Of a stretch of DNA of 64,000 nt, positions 24,701 through 36,100 are shown piece after piece. Location: assembly GCF_000208745.1 (NCBI RefSeq), contig NC_030852.1, positions 30,582,969-30,646,968 on the forward strand. The letters are read 5' to 3'. The notes under the pieces are model-generated. The model searched no databases and was not told the origin of the DNA. It saw only the letters and a program-made list of their open reading frames with translations. Origin of the DNA: Theobroma cacao. Its lineage: Eukaryota; Streptophyta; Magnoliopsida; Malvales; Malvaceae. The position numbers and the translations under genes were made by a program. Each line of letters starts with the position of its first letter. Within the stretch, counting starts at the first letter, position 1.

Positions 24701-27700
24701 TTTCAGTTCTTTGGACGTGGGAAGCAGAATGAAAACACACAAAACCCTCAAGAGATAAACCAGAGTGAGAACACACAAAGTCCTCAAGAGATAAGCCAGA
24801 AGGATATAGCAAATAGTCCTAAAGGAATAAGCCAGAATGGAAAGACAGAAAGTCCTCAAAAGCTAAGCCACATTGAAGACACACAAAACACACGAAACCC
24901 TCCAATGATAAGCCAGAGTGAGAACACACAAAGTCCGCAAAAGATAAACGGCAATGAAATTACACACAGTCCTCAGAACATAAACCAGAATGAAAGCAAG
25001 CAAAGTCCTCAAAACATACCTAAAGCCAGGACAAGTTGGATTTTCTCTGTTTTTGCATTTCATAAGGGCAAAGCAACAGTTGATAAAGGTAGGATTAACT
25101 TTCCAATCATTGAAAGGTTCTATTACAACTATTTGCTCATCATTGCCATATTCTGTATTTTTGTTTACCATTGCTCTTTTTATGGAATCAGTCTTCATTG
25201 GAGTTTGTAGTTGCTTGGAAGGTTCCGGGTTGCCTTTGGAATTGTTGTGGTGATGTTTTCCTCTCTGTTTTTAATCTTTTGTTGTCACCAAAGTGTTTTT
25301 TTATTAAATTCATTAGAGTTTGAGGGAAGTGACATCCTTTCAAGTATTTCTTGTGCATTAGGCTCATAAGATTTAGACTCTGTTAAACCTCAGTTTCAAA
25401 GGAAGGTTCTCATTAATGATTCCCCTGACTTCTGTTGTGCTTGTTTCATGTTTTTTATTGGAACCTGAGGATTCAAAGCTACAGTATCTTTGTGTTAGTG
25501 GTGGTCTTTTCTTTCTGTTTTTGATCTCTTTTTCTTGCCAGCTTTCCTAGGTGAAAGCCCTTGACCATCTTCTCCATCATCATCTTATTATTCTGACTAG
25601 GATCAAGCTGATTGTGCTTGATTTGAAGTAATAGCTTATTCTATTGAGACCTGATCGACATAATACACCCTGATTTCTGTTTGAAATATATTTATTTATT
25701 CTTTCTTTATTTTTCTTAGTTGAGATGGAAATAATATGATTCACTCTCTCTCTCTCTCTCTCTCTCTCATCAGTCATCATCTTATCACTCTGACTAGAAT
25801 CAGGCTTTTGTGCTTGACTTGAAATAGTTGAACAATGATTTAGACTTGATTGGATAATCTACCTCTATTTTGTTTGAATTTAAGCTTTTTCGTGCTTTAG
25901 TTTTCTATACTTAGTCTCTCTCTTGATTTGATGAGTTAAATGTGAAAATGCAAAATCTTGCTGAATGGTGTATCTTCTTTCTTTTAAACTATAGAGGAAA
26001 TTGATGTATTCCTCATATTAAAGTTTTAATTCCTAAATGTTATTTTGTTCAAGCTGGTCATGCCTCATCAGTACAAGGTGCTGCAGTACCAACCCTCTCA
26101 GTCTCAGTTACCAGTGGAGAACATGTAGATGATGCAATTATAAAACCCAAAGAACCTGGAAAAAGTAACATTTTTTCTTCAACAAAGAGCCCTCTATTTG
26201 GCAAGGTGAAAGCTAAATCCAGGGAGAAGAAGCTAGATGCTGGCATGTTAAACAGAAATTCTGGTATGTGCATGTTTGTGGGGCTAAGCACAGAAATAAA
26301 TGCCCACATTTTCTTAACATTGTGAAGGTCTCCAATAGTTTGTGCGCCGCATCCTTTGAAACATGAATTGACTGCTAAACCATGCTTTTAATAATTGCTT
26401 TATGCAGAAATGACATCGATAATTAGACACTCACCACAAATTCCTTTGCATTTGACAAAGTCTTAATCACTTGATATAACCTGCTCTTTCTCAACATATG
26501 AAAGGGAACTTTTTAAGCTCAACATTATTCATCAGTATTTATCTTTTGAATTGATACGTAAGTCTCTTGGAGGTGATTATTCCTTTTAAATGTGTTTTTG
26601 CTCTTATAGTGGTACTATTCAGTTATTGTCAATCCCTTTAATTGAATATTAAACTTTAAGTTTCTTTCCTTTGAACAGGAAAAATTATGCTTTCACGCAT
26701 GTATCGATTCAATATTTAATGATTGCAGTTCAATCTATTGCATGTTACAATTCGTAAAAGTTCTAATTTTTCTGCATCTTCTGCCATTGCAATATGATGC
26801 AGGGGACAATGAGATAGAGGATATTGAAGCAGGGCCACTTGAGCCAACATGTTCCTCGAGGACGGAAGTGGGCAATTCTTCTCAAACTGGAAACCAGAAT
26901 GGATGTGGAGATGATGATGCTGGTGAAGCTCATGAATGGGAAATTCTAAAAAGCATTGTCTATGGTGGATTAATTGAATCTATCACAAGTTTAGGTGTTG
27001 TTTCTTCTGCAGCAGGTGCCGGTGCTGATACATGTAAGTTTTCTCTCTTTTTCCCGTCCCTTCAGCTTACATTAACTGGTTTTAACAGATGTTTATTTTT
27101 TTCATATTCTCTCATCCCTCATTATCAAAAATATAGCCTACAATATTTCACACTTCCAGTAAATGATTTATAATGGCTTCATTTCCTTTCATAAAGAATA
27201 AAGAACAATTTACACTTGAAATTTTTATAATTGCTCCACTTCCTTGCATGGCACGTACTATACCTGACTTTTCTGAGAAGTTATGCTTGCTTTCAGATTC
27301 ATTGGCCAAGCTTTGCCACCCAAAGAAGACACATAATAAGCATTGCCTATAATTTTATGCTTTTGTCAATTACACCAAGTTTTTTGCTTTGTTATTGCAG
27401 TGAATGTTTTGGCTTTGGGATTGGCAAATCTGATTGGAGGACTAATCATCATTAGTCATAGTGTGAGTTCTTTACCTGGTGAAAATATTTCTTTGGTTAG
27501 CATAATACATTATAAAATTGAAAGTTGTCTGTTAATTTGTAGATTTTAATCTGTATATAGTTTTAATATATTGTCAATCCAGGAGTTTTATACTGAAGAA
27601 AACACCCATATTTAGATTCACTTGGAAATTCAAAGACAAGTGCAGGATTGAATTTTTGTATTATCACTCTTCCTACAGATGCTCCTGAACACCAAATGCA

Positions 27701-28357
27701 CCTTGTTTCATATTAGTGTTTTGTCTATAGGCATTTTCAAAGTCTGGATCTTTTACATCATTAGCTTGGTTTAAGTACTGAACTGCCATGCATGTAGGTG
27801 CTTTAGAGTTTTCATATTCATCTTTAATTATAGCTTATGAATTTTAGAACTGACAAATTTCTGACAACTAGATTTACAATTAAACTTTACAGCTTAGAGA
27901 ACTGAAAAATGACAAACCTCCTGGGGCTTCCACTGAGGTCAACGTAGAAGACCGGTATCAAGTACTGTTAGGACGGAGACAGAATTTTGTATTGCATGTC
28001 ACTGTAGCTATTTTATCATTCCTCATTTTTGGCTTGGTTCCTCCTATTGTCTACGGCTTCTCATTCCGTAAGAGTGATGATAAAGACCTCAAGCTTGCAG
28101 CAGTTGCAGGTGCTTCTCTAGTATGCATCATTTTGCTTGCACTTGGGAAAGGTCATGTTAGAAAGCCACATAGAGCTTATTTCCGAACTGTATCATACTA
28201 TGTCGCCCTGGGGTTTATGGCTTCTGGCATCTCGTACGTAGCTGGTGAACTAATTAAGAAACTCCTAGAGAAGCTTGGTTTGTTTGAGTCAACTTCAGCT
28301 GTCAGTGCGCCATTTTTGGAGACAATACCATTGGAGGTGGGACGGGCGTCCTATTGA
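21779..28357 (+). CDS. MEMBRANE PROTEIN OF ER BODY-like protein with VIT-type transporter domain
   Basis: Eight exons give about 810 residues: 21779-22145, 23164-23307, 23849-24394, 24681-25088, 26054-26263, 26803-27033, 27401-27462, 27893-28357. The family resembles vacuolar iron transporters; Arabidopsis MEB1/MEB2 sit in the ER-body membrane and confer iron/manganese tolerance in yeast. The N-terminus is acidic and disordered. Two Cys pairs follow (WKCRHCNW ~125-131 and YCPNCNSC ~266-273), then eight 12-residue repeats (~368-466). The transporter domain starts near 600 (EWEILKSIVYGGLIESITS, then LNVLALGLANLIGG) and has further helices to ~765. Seven junctions agree in phase. The exon 2 donor (GTCAGT at 23308) is the best fit but uncertain. 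Start is the first in-frame ATG after a stop. Confidence 0.85.
24725..25021 (+). repeat. Coding 36-bp repeat, eight units, in ER-body membrane protein exon 4
   Basis: Eight degenerate 12-residue units follow the pattern Q-[SN]-E-x-T-Q-S-P-Q-x-I-[NS], one with a three-residue insertion. Frame is kept throughout, so length change here alters only the spacer between the Cys-rich N-terminus and the transporter domain. The minus strand is also largely open here because of the repeat periodicity; that frame is a shadow. Confidence 0.9.
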
Positions 28358-29646
28358 AGTTCTGGGATTGAATCCAAAGCATTTTGAAGAAAAAGTACTC
28401 CGAATAAATGATGCCCTGAGCATCAACTTTCTGTTAGTCGTGTAACGTGTTTTTAGCTTTGTTTTGCTTTTTCTTTGGTATCTATTTCTCCTGGGTACCT
28501 TACGTTTAGGTCTGCGGCAATGGAGAAACTTGTTAAAGAAGTAAGTATCATTTCCTTCAGATTGATGGAAATTTGAGTTTAAACATTCTAGTCGATTTGG
28601 GCGTTATTTTGCTTTGCTCCTAATCGAACCATTGATGCTACTTACAACCTCTTATGGATCACGACAATGGTGGATGGAACGTAGAGATGCTTGTTTGGGC
28701 CTATTTACTCTTCGGTTTTAAAACTATCACATGGCCCAGAAAGCGTAGGTGAGAATTCATCCAGGGATAGGCTCCTACAAAAAAAGGAGATAACAACATC
28801 TGGAATGTTATTTAAAAACCCAATGTTCCAAACAAACTTAAACTGGTTGTTCGGACAACATTGTGCCACATAGTTGGAACCTTAGTAAATCTTAGCAGGA
28901 AGCCTGTCTGAACTGATACTTGTATGAGTTATGATCCGTAACCAGGGCAGGAATTCTCATTTGAACGTGGATAGAGATGGGCCCAGGCTGTTATGGAACA
29001 TTTATGGTCTCGGCTAACCTAGGGGTCTCATGGACTGGCTGGATGCATAGAGCCACACATGGCTGTCGACCCTTTTTGCAATGAAATCAAAGATTTTACA
29101 GTAATTTGTTTTATACACTAGGGCAGAAGACTAGGAAAGCTTTGACCTTAAAAGCTTTCTTATCAAATTAACTGCTGTATTAAATCAATCTATGATAAAG
29201 TAAAGATTAAAGCAAACGATCTAAGTTTCGCGCATCATATACTCCTAGTTAAACAGTATCACACACGATAAGATGCTTTCATTGATAGTACAAATTAAAA
29301 CATCAAATGAAAAGTTACAAATCAAAGCCAAATTATTATAGTGATGGTACATATTGTAATTAAACAGACAAAGACACAAACCCTAAAGAAACACGCAATC
29401 CCAAACTGAAACATGTCCAAAAACCCACAAAATAAAAAAGCAAGCACAACACATTATTCAAACCAAACTGTAGGGCGTGGACTTATGGTCACATCGCCAT
29501 TATTCTCCAAAGCTATCTTAGCATACCCCACACAATCAAACGACACGATATGCTTCCATAGAGAGACATAAGAAGAAGAAGAAAAATTATACGTGAAAAG
29601 TATCTTTTTTCCCCTTCAAGATTGATATGATTGCTGGCCGGCGAAG
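28358..29646. other. Convergent intergenic region between the ER-body membrane protein and NIP5;1 genes
   Basis: This holds the 3' UTRs of two tail-to-tail genes. Small frames such as 28691-28873 have no recognisable features. Confidence 0.5.
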
Positions 29647-32538
29647 CTAGCGTCGAAAACTCCTGACCTGCCGTGGTGCTTCTGCCTCGTCCTCATGGAG
29701 CTTGACCAGAGTGTAGGTGCCAGAACCAACCAGCGCACCCAGCGTGGGTGCTATCAAGTAAATCCACAATGCCTTGTAATTTCCTGCTGCCACAGCTGGC
29801 CCCAAAGTCCTCACTGGATTCATTGAACCACCACTACTTGACCTGCAAAACAAAGGTCAAACAAAAATGTGGCTACTTTTTTCTTTTGAATGGCACCAAA
29901 AACCGACCCCTTCCTATCAATTGTCTTTGCTGTCAACCTACGCCTACCTGCTCTAGCTATATATGTCTAGGAACTTGTGGTTATATTTTATATACTATAT
30001 AGATTTTATAATTACATTAGAGTTTAGATTAGATTAGAGACGATTATGGGGGCGTTGATACGTGACTATCCATGACAACCTGCACGTTGCAACCGACCCC
30101 GAGCATCACAAATAATAGAAGGGCGTACCCGAACATAGTTGGCTGATGGCTACCAATGTTTCCAACTTGTCACGTCAGTATAGGGAAGCAAGTTGCACAA
30201 TTTTTTCATTATCTTTAGTCTTAACAATATATTGAATGACCCAAAAAAATTGTATATTATTGAGTTTACAGTTTAATAAATTATTTTGATGGGTTTTTTT
30301 TTTTTCTTATGAAGTAATGCATTATTGAAACAGTTAGTCCAAGTCAAATTCAGAATTACAAACATATATCCCCATTAAATACCATGTGTTGACCCTTGAA
30401 TAAAGTTTAAAAAATATATATAGTTATACCCATTTGACATTTCTTGATCATTAAAATTCTACATTTCTTGTCCGTACACCAAAGAAAAGTTTAACATCTT
30501 TAATGTTTGGAAAAAAAAACAAAAAAAAAGGTGAGATAATCAAAGAAATATGATATTCATTTCAAGGCGTGCATCAAAATATTTATAAAAAAATTTCCAA
30601 GTAGAGACAAAATAAATACTAGACTAATTCAATCTAATTGTGACATGTTTAAAGCATAAACCAATATATATGGATCAAAAAGAGTAAAAACTTGGTAACA
30701 TGAAGCAAGGGATTTAATTAGGGAAAAAAGCAAACAAGTAGTTACCCAGCCACAAGAATGTTGAGCATTACAGTCGCCCCAACCGCTATTCCCGCCAGCT
30801 CTCCAACCTGTCCATGAGAATAAAAGACAAGAGGGAGTGGTAAGTACATGGGAAATAAAATTACCCACATAACGGCATAGATATTGGAACAAGGTTGAAT
30901 TGTGGCAATGACATAGCAACGAAACGTACCGCACGAGTGTCAGTGGCAACAGCGGTGACAACGAAGAGAAGATTAAAAGTAATAAGGAACTCGAGTGCAA
31001 AAGCTTGTCCGTAGCCGACCGAGGGTACAGTGACGCCACCAGACATGAAGGGATGGAAAACGCCCTTGAGAGCAAAAGAAGCACAGATGGACGCCGAAAC
31101 CTGAGCTGCCACGTAGGCTGGAACATGAGCCCATGGGAAGTGACGACAGGCGGCAAATGCGATGGTGAGGGAAGGGTTCAGATGAGCCCCCGAGATGTGT
31201 CCGGTTGATAAGATTATTATCATCACTGCCAGCCCTGCACATGCCGCGTTCCCTATCAGTGTCTCGGCTCCGGAATACTTTTGGTTCACTATGGGCCCCG
31301 CTGTAGCCGCGAAAATGAGGATAAAGGTTCCCACAAATTCTGCTCCAAGCTGCATAAATCCACACCATTATAACTTCTACCCGTGTCTGAACACATAGGC
31401 AGGTTTTTCAGGTCCTGCTCGTTCTTATGCAGCGAATTCAGGCTTGTAAAATATATATGACCAATCTCTCAAAAACAACTAAACTTATTTATCTTAGGTT
31501 AGACCCTATACTAATTCAGGAATTCCTTTATCGCTTATGAGTCATCACCCCCACTACTCCACATAAACCAAAAAGGAGACCACTCAAACTAAGAGTCGGT
31601 GGATTTTGGGCTTTCATTCGGAGTGGAAATATGTAAACCCTCGTTTTGCTGCCTGGTTGACCATATCTTTGCTTCCACTACTAAGTGGAAGAAAGCCAAC
31701 TCCCATCTGTATCAACAGGATTCCCCCTACTGGTGTTGGAAAATCATTGAGAGTCTTAACTCCACTACTCTTCCCACCCAATAAACGACGAACTTTGCCG
31801 CACCATGGTGCAGCCTTTTGTCTTTGAAAGATTCTGTGTACTTCCTAGCAGGTTATCAGGCTCCATTTTGATTAATTGCCGAAGTCATTTCTCCAAAAGA
31901 AAAGGGCAAAAGGAACTGTATCTGCATCCCCTAATCTTAGTTACTGGTATCCAGGCATAAAGGGGCTAATAGGGTTCATATTTAAATGAATGGCTTCCAA
32001 CCCATTACGATAGCTTAACACTTGATTAGTGTTTTAGAACGATGTATATAATTACAAAGACATCCGGCTCCTAGCGTTACTGCATTATTCAATGTGAAAC
32101 ATTGCAACGTATCATTGCTGACTAATGATTCTGCCAGAAAACCTTTTCTCTCAAGCGGGGCCCATGCTGTTGCAAAGGCTTTGGCGCGTATAGCAACAAA
32201 AAGCCGGTTGCCCATGCTATTTGACGTAGTACTCTACTAATTCTAGTTATAAATAACCATTAATATGAAGAGAAACTAATTAATAAAATATCTCGACTGA
32301 GAGAAAGAGGGTTTGGCACCTTGCGGGTAAGCGAGACGTCAGGTGCAGGGAAATCAGTGAAGCATGTGTGAGGTTGACCCCACGTTGGGGCAGTCACCGG
32401 AAAGCATTTGCACCGTGGCATTGACTTCCGATCATAAGACAATGAGTCCACTCTCATTGACGTGAACAGCGGTCCACCTGGCGTTCCCGGAGTTGCCGGT
32501 GCCGACGCCGTTGGGGTTGCAGTCTCCTCGTCAGGCAT
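29647..32538 (-). CDS. NIP5;1: NIP5;1-type aquaporin, boric acid channel
   Basis: Four exons on the minus strand, 32538-32320, 31349-30930, 30807-30746 and 29842-29647, join in phase to 298 residues. NIP5;1 is a plasma-membrane channel for boric acid uptake in roots under boron limitation. Sequence marks are an N-terminal TPGTPGGP stretch (residues 16-23; the TPG repeat matters for polar placement in Arabidopsis), MRVDSLSYDRK, a CKCFP motif, and six membrane helices. The half-helix motifs are NPS (131-133) and NPV (242-244) in place of NPA/NPA, typical of NIP5;1/NIP6;1, and the selectivity-filter Arg is R245. It ends in the usual RSFRR. Residues ~74-214 and the MRVDS and WGQ..TCFTDFP segments resemble NIP5;1 more than NIP6;1. 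The leader carries three AUG-stop motifs. One odd residue is Cys in AFAACRHFPW, where Leu is usual. Confidence 0.96.
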
Positions 32539-32646
32539 ATCTCTTCAGAAAACCTTCCTTTTTTTTTGTTTTTTTTTTCAAAAAGGAACAGAATTTTTTT
32601 TTTTGGTTTTTTAGAATTGATGGAAGCTTGGAAAAATAGAGGATTG

Positions 32647-32652
32647 TTACAT
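32647..32652 (-). promoter_or_regulatory. AUG-stop minimal uORF A (ATGTAA) of NIP5;1
   Basis: ATGTAA on the minus strand, 114 bases upstream of the NIP5;1 start codon, in the context AATCATGTAACAA. In Arabidopsis NIP5;1 an AUGUAA in the 5' UTR causes boron-dependent ribosome stalling and mRNA decay. Assumes that no 5' UTR intron removes it. Confidence 0.7.
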
Positions 32653-32837
32653 GATTTGACGGCTTTTATAAAGGTATTGCTACACGGTTGTTCTAATCTT
32701 CGCCACGATCAGTAACAATCAGGAGCAAAGGATATTGGACAAAATTCTATGGAAACATTATACTATAACTTCTGATACTAACCCTTTTTTTTTTTTTGTT
32801 TTTTGGATTGATGATCAAGAGATGGAAATACCCTAAA

Positions 32838-32843
32838 TTACAT
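32838..32843 (-). promoter_or_regulatory. AUG-stop minimal uORF B (ATGTAA) of NIP5;1
   Basis: A second ATGTAA on the minus strand, 305 bases upstream of the start codon, in the context CAGCATGTAATTT. It follows TTTATAAAAGCC by the same distance as in unit A. In the transcript only if transcription starts further upstream. Confidence 0.6.
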
Positions 32844-33018
32844 GCTGTGCAGGCTTTTATAAAAGTGTGGCTAAGGAATAGGAGATATGAAGGTAGCCAG
32901 ATTACAAACTACAACTAACTAGACAGATAAAGCTTCAACTACTTGCATAGAAAAATCAAAGCAAAAAATCTTTTTTGGGTGATTTTTGGAATAGGAGTTG
33001 AACTAGGAAAGGCAAAAC

Positions 33019-33024
33019 TTACAT
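33019..33024 (-). promoter_or_regulatory. AUG-stop minimal uORF C (ATGTAA) of NIP5;1
   Basis: A third ATGTAA, 486 bases upstream of the start codon, in the context GAAGCATGTAAGTTT. GTAAGT within it also makes a good splice donor, so this copy could instead mark the 5' end of a leader intron. A TATA-like TTTATATATAC at 33311-33301 would place all three motifs in the transcript. Confidence 0.5.
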
Positions 33025-33100
33025 GCTTCAAATGTTTTTATAAAGGAAATGCTAAGGAAGAGTGAAAACGGACAGATCCAGCTTCAAACGTAGAGAATAG

Positions 33101-36100
33101 AAAGCTGAAAAAAAGGGAAGCAGGGCGGTTAGTTGCTGATATAAGAAGATGACAATGAAAAAGAAATGGGGGTTTCGAGATGACAAATATTAAAAAAACT
33201 ATGGTACATATGATGAGGTTAAGGACAGATGACACAAAGAAGGAGAGGGCGAAGGTTAAGAGTAGAGGGCTATGAAGGAGTGATTGAATAAATGCTGCAC
33301 GTATATATAAACACAAATCGAGGCTAAGGGTACCCCTTATGTTTTTTAGCAATGGAAAAGTCAATGCACATCCCATCACCTTGACAGCTCTTTACTTTTA
33401 TGCGCATTATTATTTGCTAGAGTCACCGCAACCTTGAACATTACAAACTACAGGACCACCGTTGGATCTCAGTGAAACCAGGACATGATCTCATGTCAAA
33501 TAAACTTCAAAAAGTCAATGCAGCATCCCATCATCTCTACACAGCTCCTTTGGCTTGAACACATGAGTGCAAGAGTGACGGGAGCATTGGCTCACAGGCG
33601 TTGCAAGAGCCTTCCAATCTTGCGGTTTTGATGAATGGTTTGAGTCAACAAGTTATCTCCCAACTGTGATGACGGAAGAGCCCCACATGCCCTGTCACGA
33701 CATCATTTTCCCTCGTTATATTATTGCACCACCGGCCCAATAATGTAATAAACAAGCATCTCCGAAGCCACCCACCTCAAAGAAACAAAAGAGATACAAA
33801 TATAAAAGAAACAATATTTAAATGAACTTTAATTGAGCCTATGCCCCCCAATCATCTTCGTGCTACAAATATGCCCTTCGCGTACGTTTTGTTTCTTAAA
33901 ATAATGAGTCATTTTTGTTTACTTCGTTTTTAAATGTTAGCCATATATTAGTAATGAATTCCATGCTATAAAGTCGATTTCTTTAATCATTTTTTTCACA
34001 AGTAATAACACTAAAATACATTGCATATGAAGATATGTATAAGACTTAGTTTTAAGGTCTCAACTTTGTGCCTCATCATTGCATTGAGATCTCTTTGTCT
34101 CGAAATCAATGAAAAAAAATTGAAAGTGCTTCAATGAAAATAATTGATTAAATTGCTTTTTATTACTACTACAAGAAATTAGAATAAGGTAAAGAAATGG
34201 AAATCAAGGAATTCCCTGGTCCTACATTTTTGTTTAGTTGCCCTGGCCGGAATCCTGGTACCATTCATTAAGGTTCACTCCTTTTTCTCTCCTTATGTTC
34301 TTTTATTCATGTACTAATATTGCTAAGCACTTGAGTTCTCTTTTTCCTCGTTTTTTCTAATATTGCGGCATATATAATAGGTTTTGATTCTTTAATTCCA
34401 ATTGATGAAACAAAAAATTCCAATGTACCAGAAGCCCAGAACCAAACCTAAGACCTACTCTGCATTCTTTTTCTAGCTACCACAACCACATGATCACGGG
34501 GGTTGGCTGTACATTTTCCATATCTCCTGTCAGAAGGGGAGATAATTTAAGAGAAGGAAGCATAAAACTTGCTTGATGAAAAGCATTGGTCTGGCCCGCT
34601 ACTTATCCATGGTAGAGAACAAGACAATGCCTATAATTGAAATGGAACATTTTGTCCGCCGCTGCTTTAGCTATTATTCACCCTAGTCGTCCTTCCTTTT
34701 GTCACCATATACACGCATCAAGTCGATTGATAATTCAAAATGATTCCAAATCATTAAAATCAGTGCCTCTTCCCCTACAAATTTCAGTTCTTGGTTCAGC
34801 TTGAACCTTACTCTTTGTTTAATGGATTTGAGAGATGAAGTACCTATGTGCAAATTGTAGCTGAAAAAATAAGAAAGAAAAATTATCAAAGGTATGTCTA
34901 TTAGCTGTATATCAAATCAATAGGGCGATGAGTGAGACCATTAAACGCGGTGACCCTCCATTCCACGAAAGTTATATATTATCAATATTTTATTTCCTAA
35001 ATTATATTCAAATACAAGCAAAGCAATGTATTAACCAGCGAGCAAAGTCATAAAGTGCTAATTAATTACTTCTTTAGGATTTAAAATAATGTACCAAAGG
35101 CCTTCTTTTTAAAAGATTATTCCCTATTCCATAGCACGACCAGGGCTGCCCTCTAAGTGGAGTTTGTGAACCTTTTCTTTTCTTTTCTTTCTTCCTCCTA
35201 AATGGGTGGGGTTTGTGCACTTAACTTGAATACGTATGTAGTTCTTTAAATATTCTATGGAAGCATTAGCAGAGAATACTTGACCGCCGAGGTCACAGGC
35301 ACCTTCGAGTTCTTTTATGGAACCATGCTTAGTTAACTTGGCAGCATCAAACGAGTATATATGTTAGGTCTAAAAGGGTGTGTTAATAGCACACTGATCA
35401 CTACGTTCAAGAGGTCATTACACAGTAGTCCGAAGTAACCTTTGTGAACAAGGAATCGAGCAGTTGTTCATTAATTCCAAAATAAGAAAAAGGGGGGGGA
35501 AGAGGTGCAGAAAAGATAAAAATTTTCAACAGCAAAACACAAAAGAAATTGATGGATCATATTCATTACACGAGCACTTAAAGACAAAATGTAGTGGAGG
35601 TCCTTTTTGAGAGAGGGTGTTTAATGATGAAAATTGAAACTAAACAAAAGTCGGGAACTCCCCTCCATCTCTCCTTTCTGTTCTCAAATGTGACCCGCTA
35701 GTTTAGTCACCAGATGAACCGGAACTCTTTTCATTTCTTTTTGTTTTCCTCTTGCTATTGTTCAAAAGTTGGTTTGAGTAGCAGATTTATACAAGATAAA
35801 AACAAAGCCCAACCACCCATCCCAAACAAAAGTGACTAATCCCTGATTCCCAAACGTCATGTCTAAGAAGTACTTTGTGCATTCTTTTTGTGTGGTTCTC
35901 ACATTCTCTCTCTCTCTCTCGCTCTCTGCTCTGCTCTTAATCTTTTTTATATTATCATCAACTGGGATGTAGGGAAATCGAAAATAAACAAGAAAAAAGC
36001 ACTTTCTATTTCATTATTTTGCCCAACTTACAACATATATTATGGAGCATGTTGGATCTGACAGCTAAAGTTGCGAAAGTTCCTGCAGATTGTGGAGTAA

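Larger units (their letters stand above)
32560..33100 (-). repeat. Threefold ~185-bp tandem repeat upstream of NIP5;1
   Basis: Three diverged units follow one another, spaced 191 and 181 bases. On the minus strand each reads CCTTAGC-like DNA, then TTTATAAAA (32672-32664, 32864-32855, 33045-33035), then 12-15 bases, then ATGTAA, with a T-rich block on the plus strand at the far side. Only the TATA-like core and the AUG-stop are strongly kept; the spacing DNA has drifted, which suggests that these two parts are under selection. Confidence 0.8.

Noticed and set aside
24668..25198. Minus-strand frames opposite ER-body membrane protein exon 4 with YLLRTLCVL-type repeats
   Set aside because: They are the inverse translation of the 36-bp coding repeat; the plus strand joins in phase with flanking exons.
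30629..31156. 175-residue minus-strand frame inside the NIP5;1 gene
   Set aside because: It overlaps NIP5;1 exons in another frame and has no family resemblance; a shadow of the real gene.
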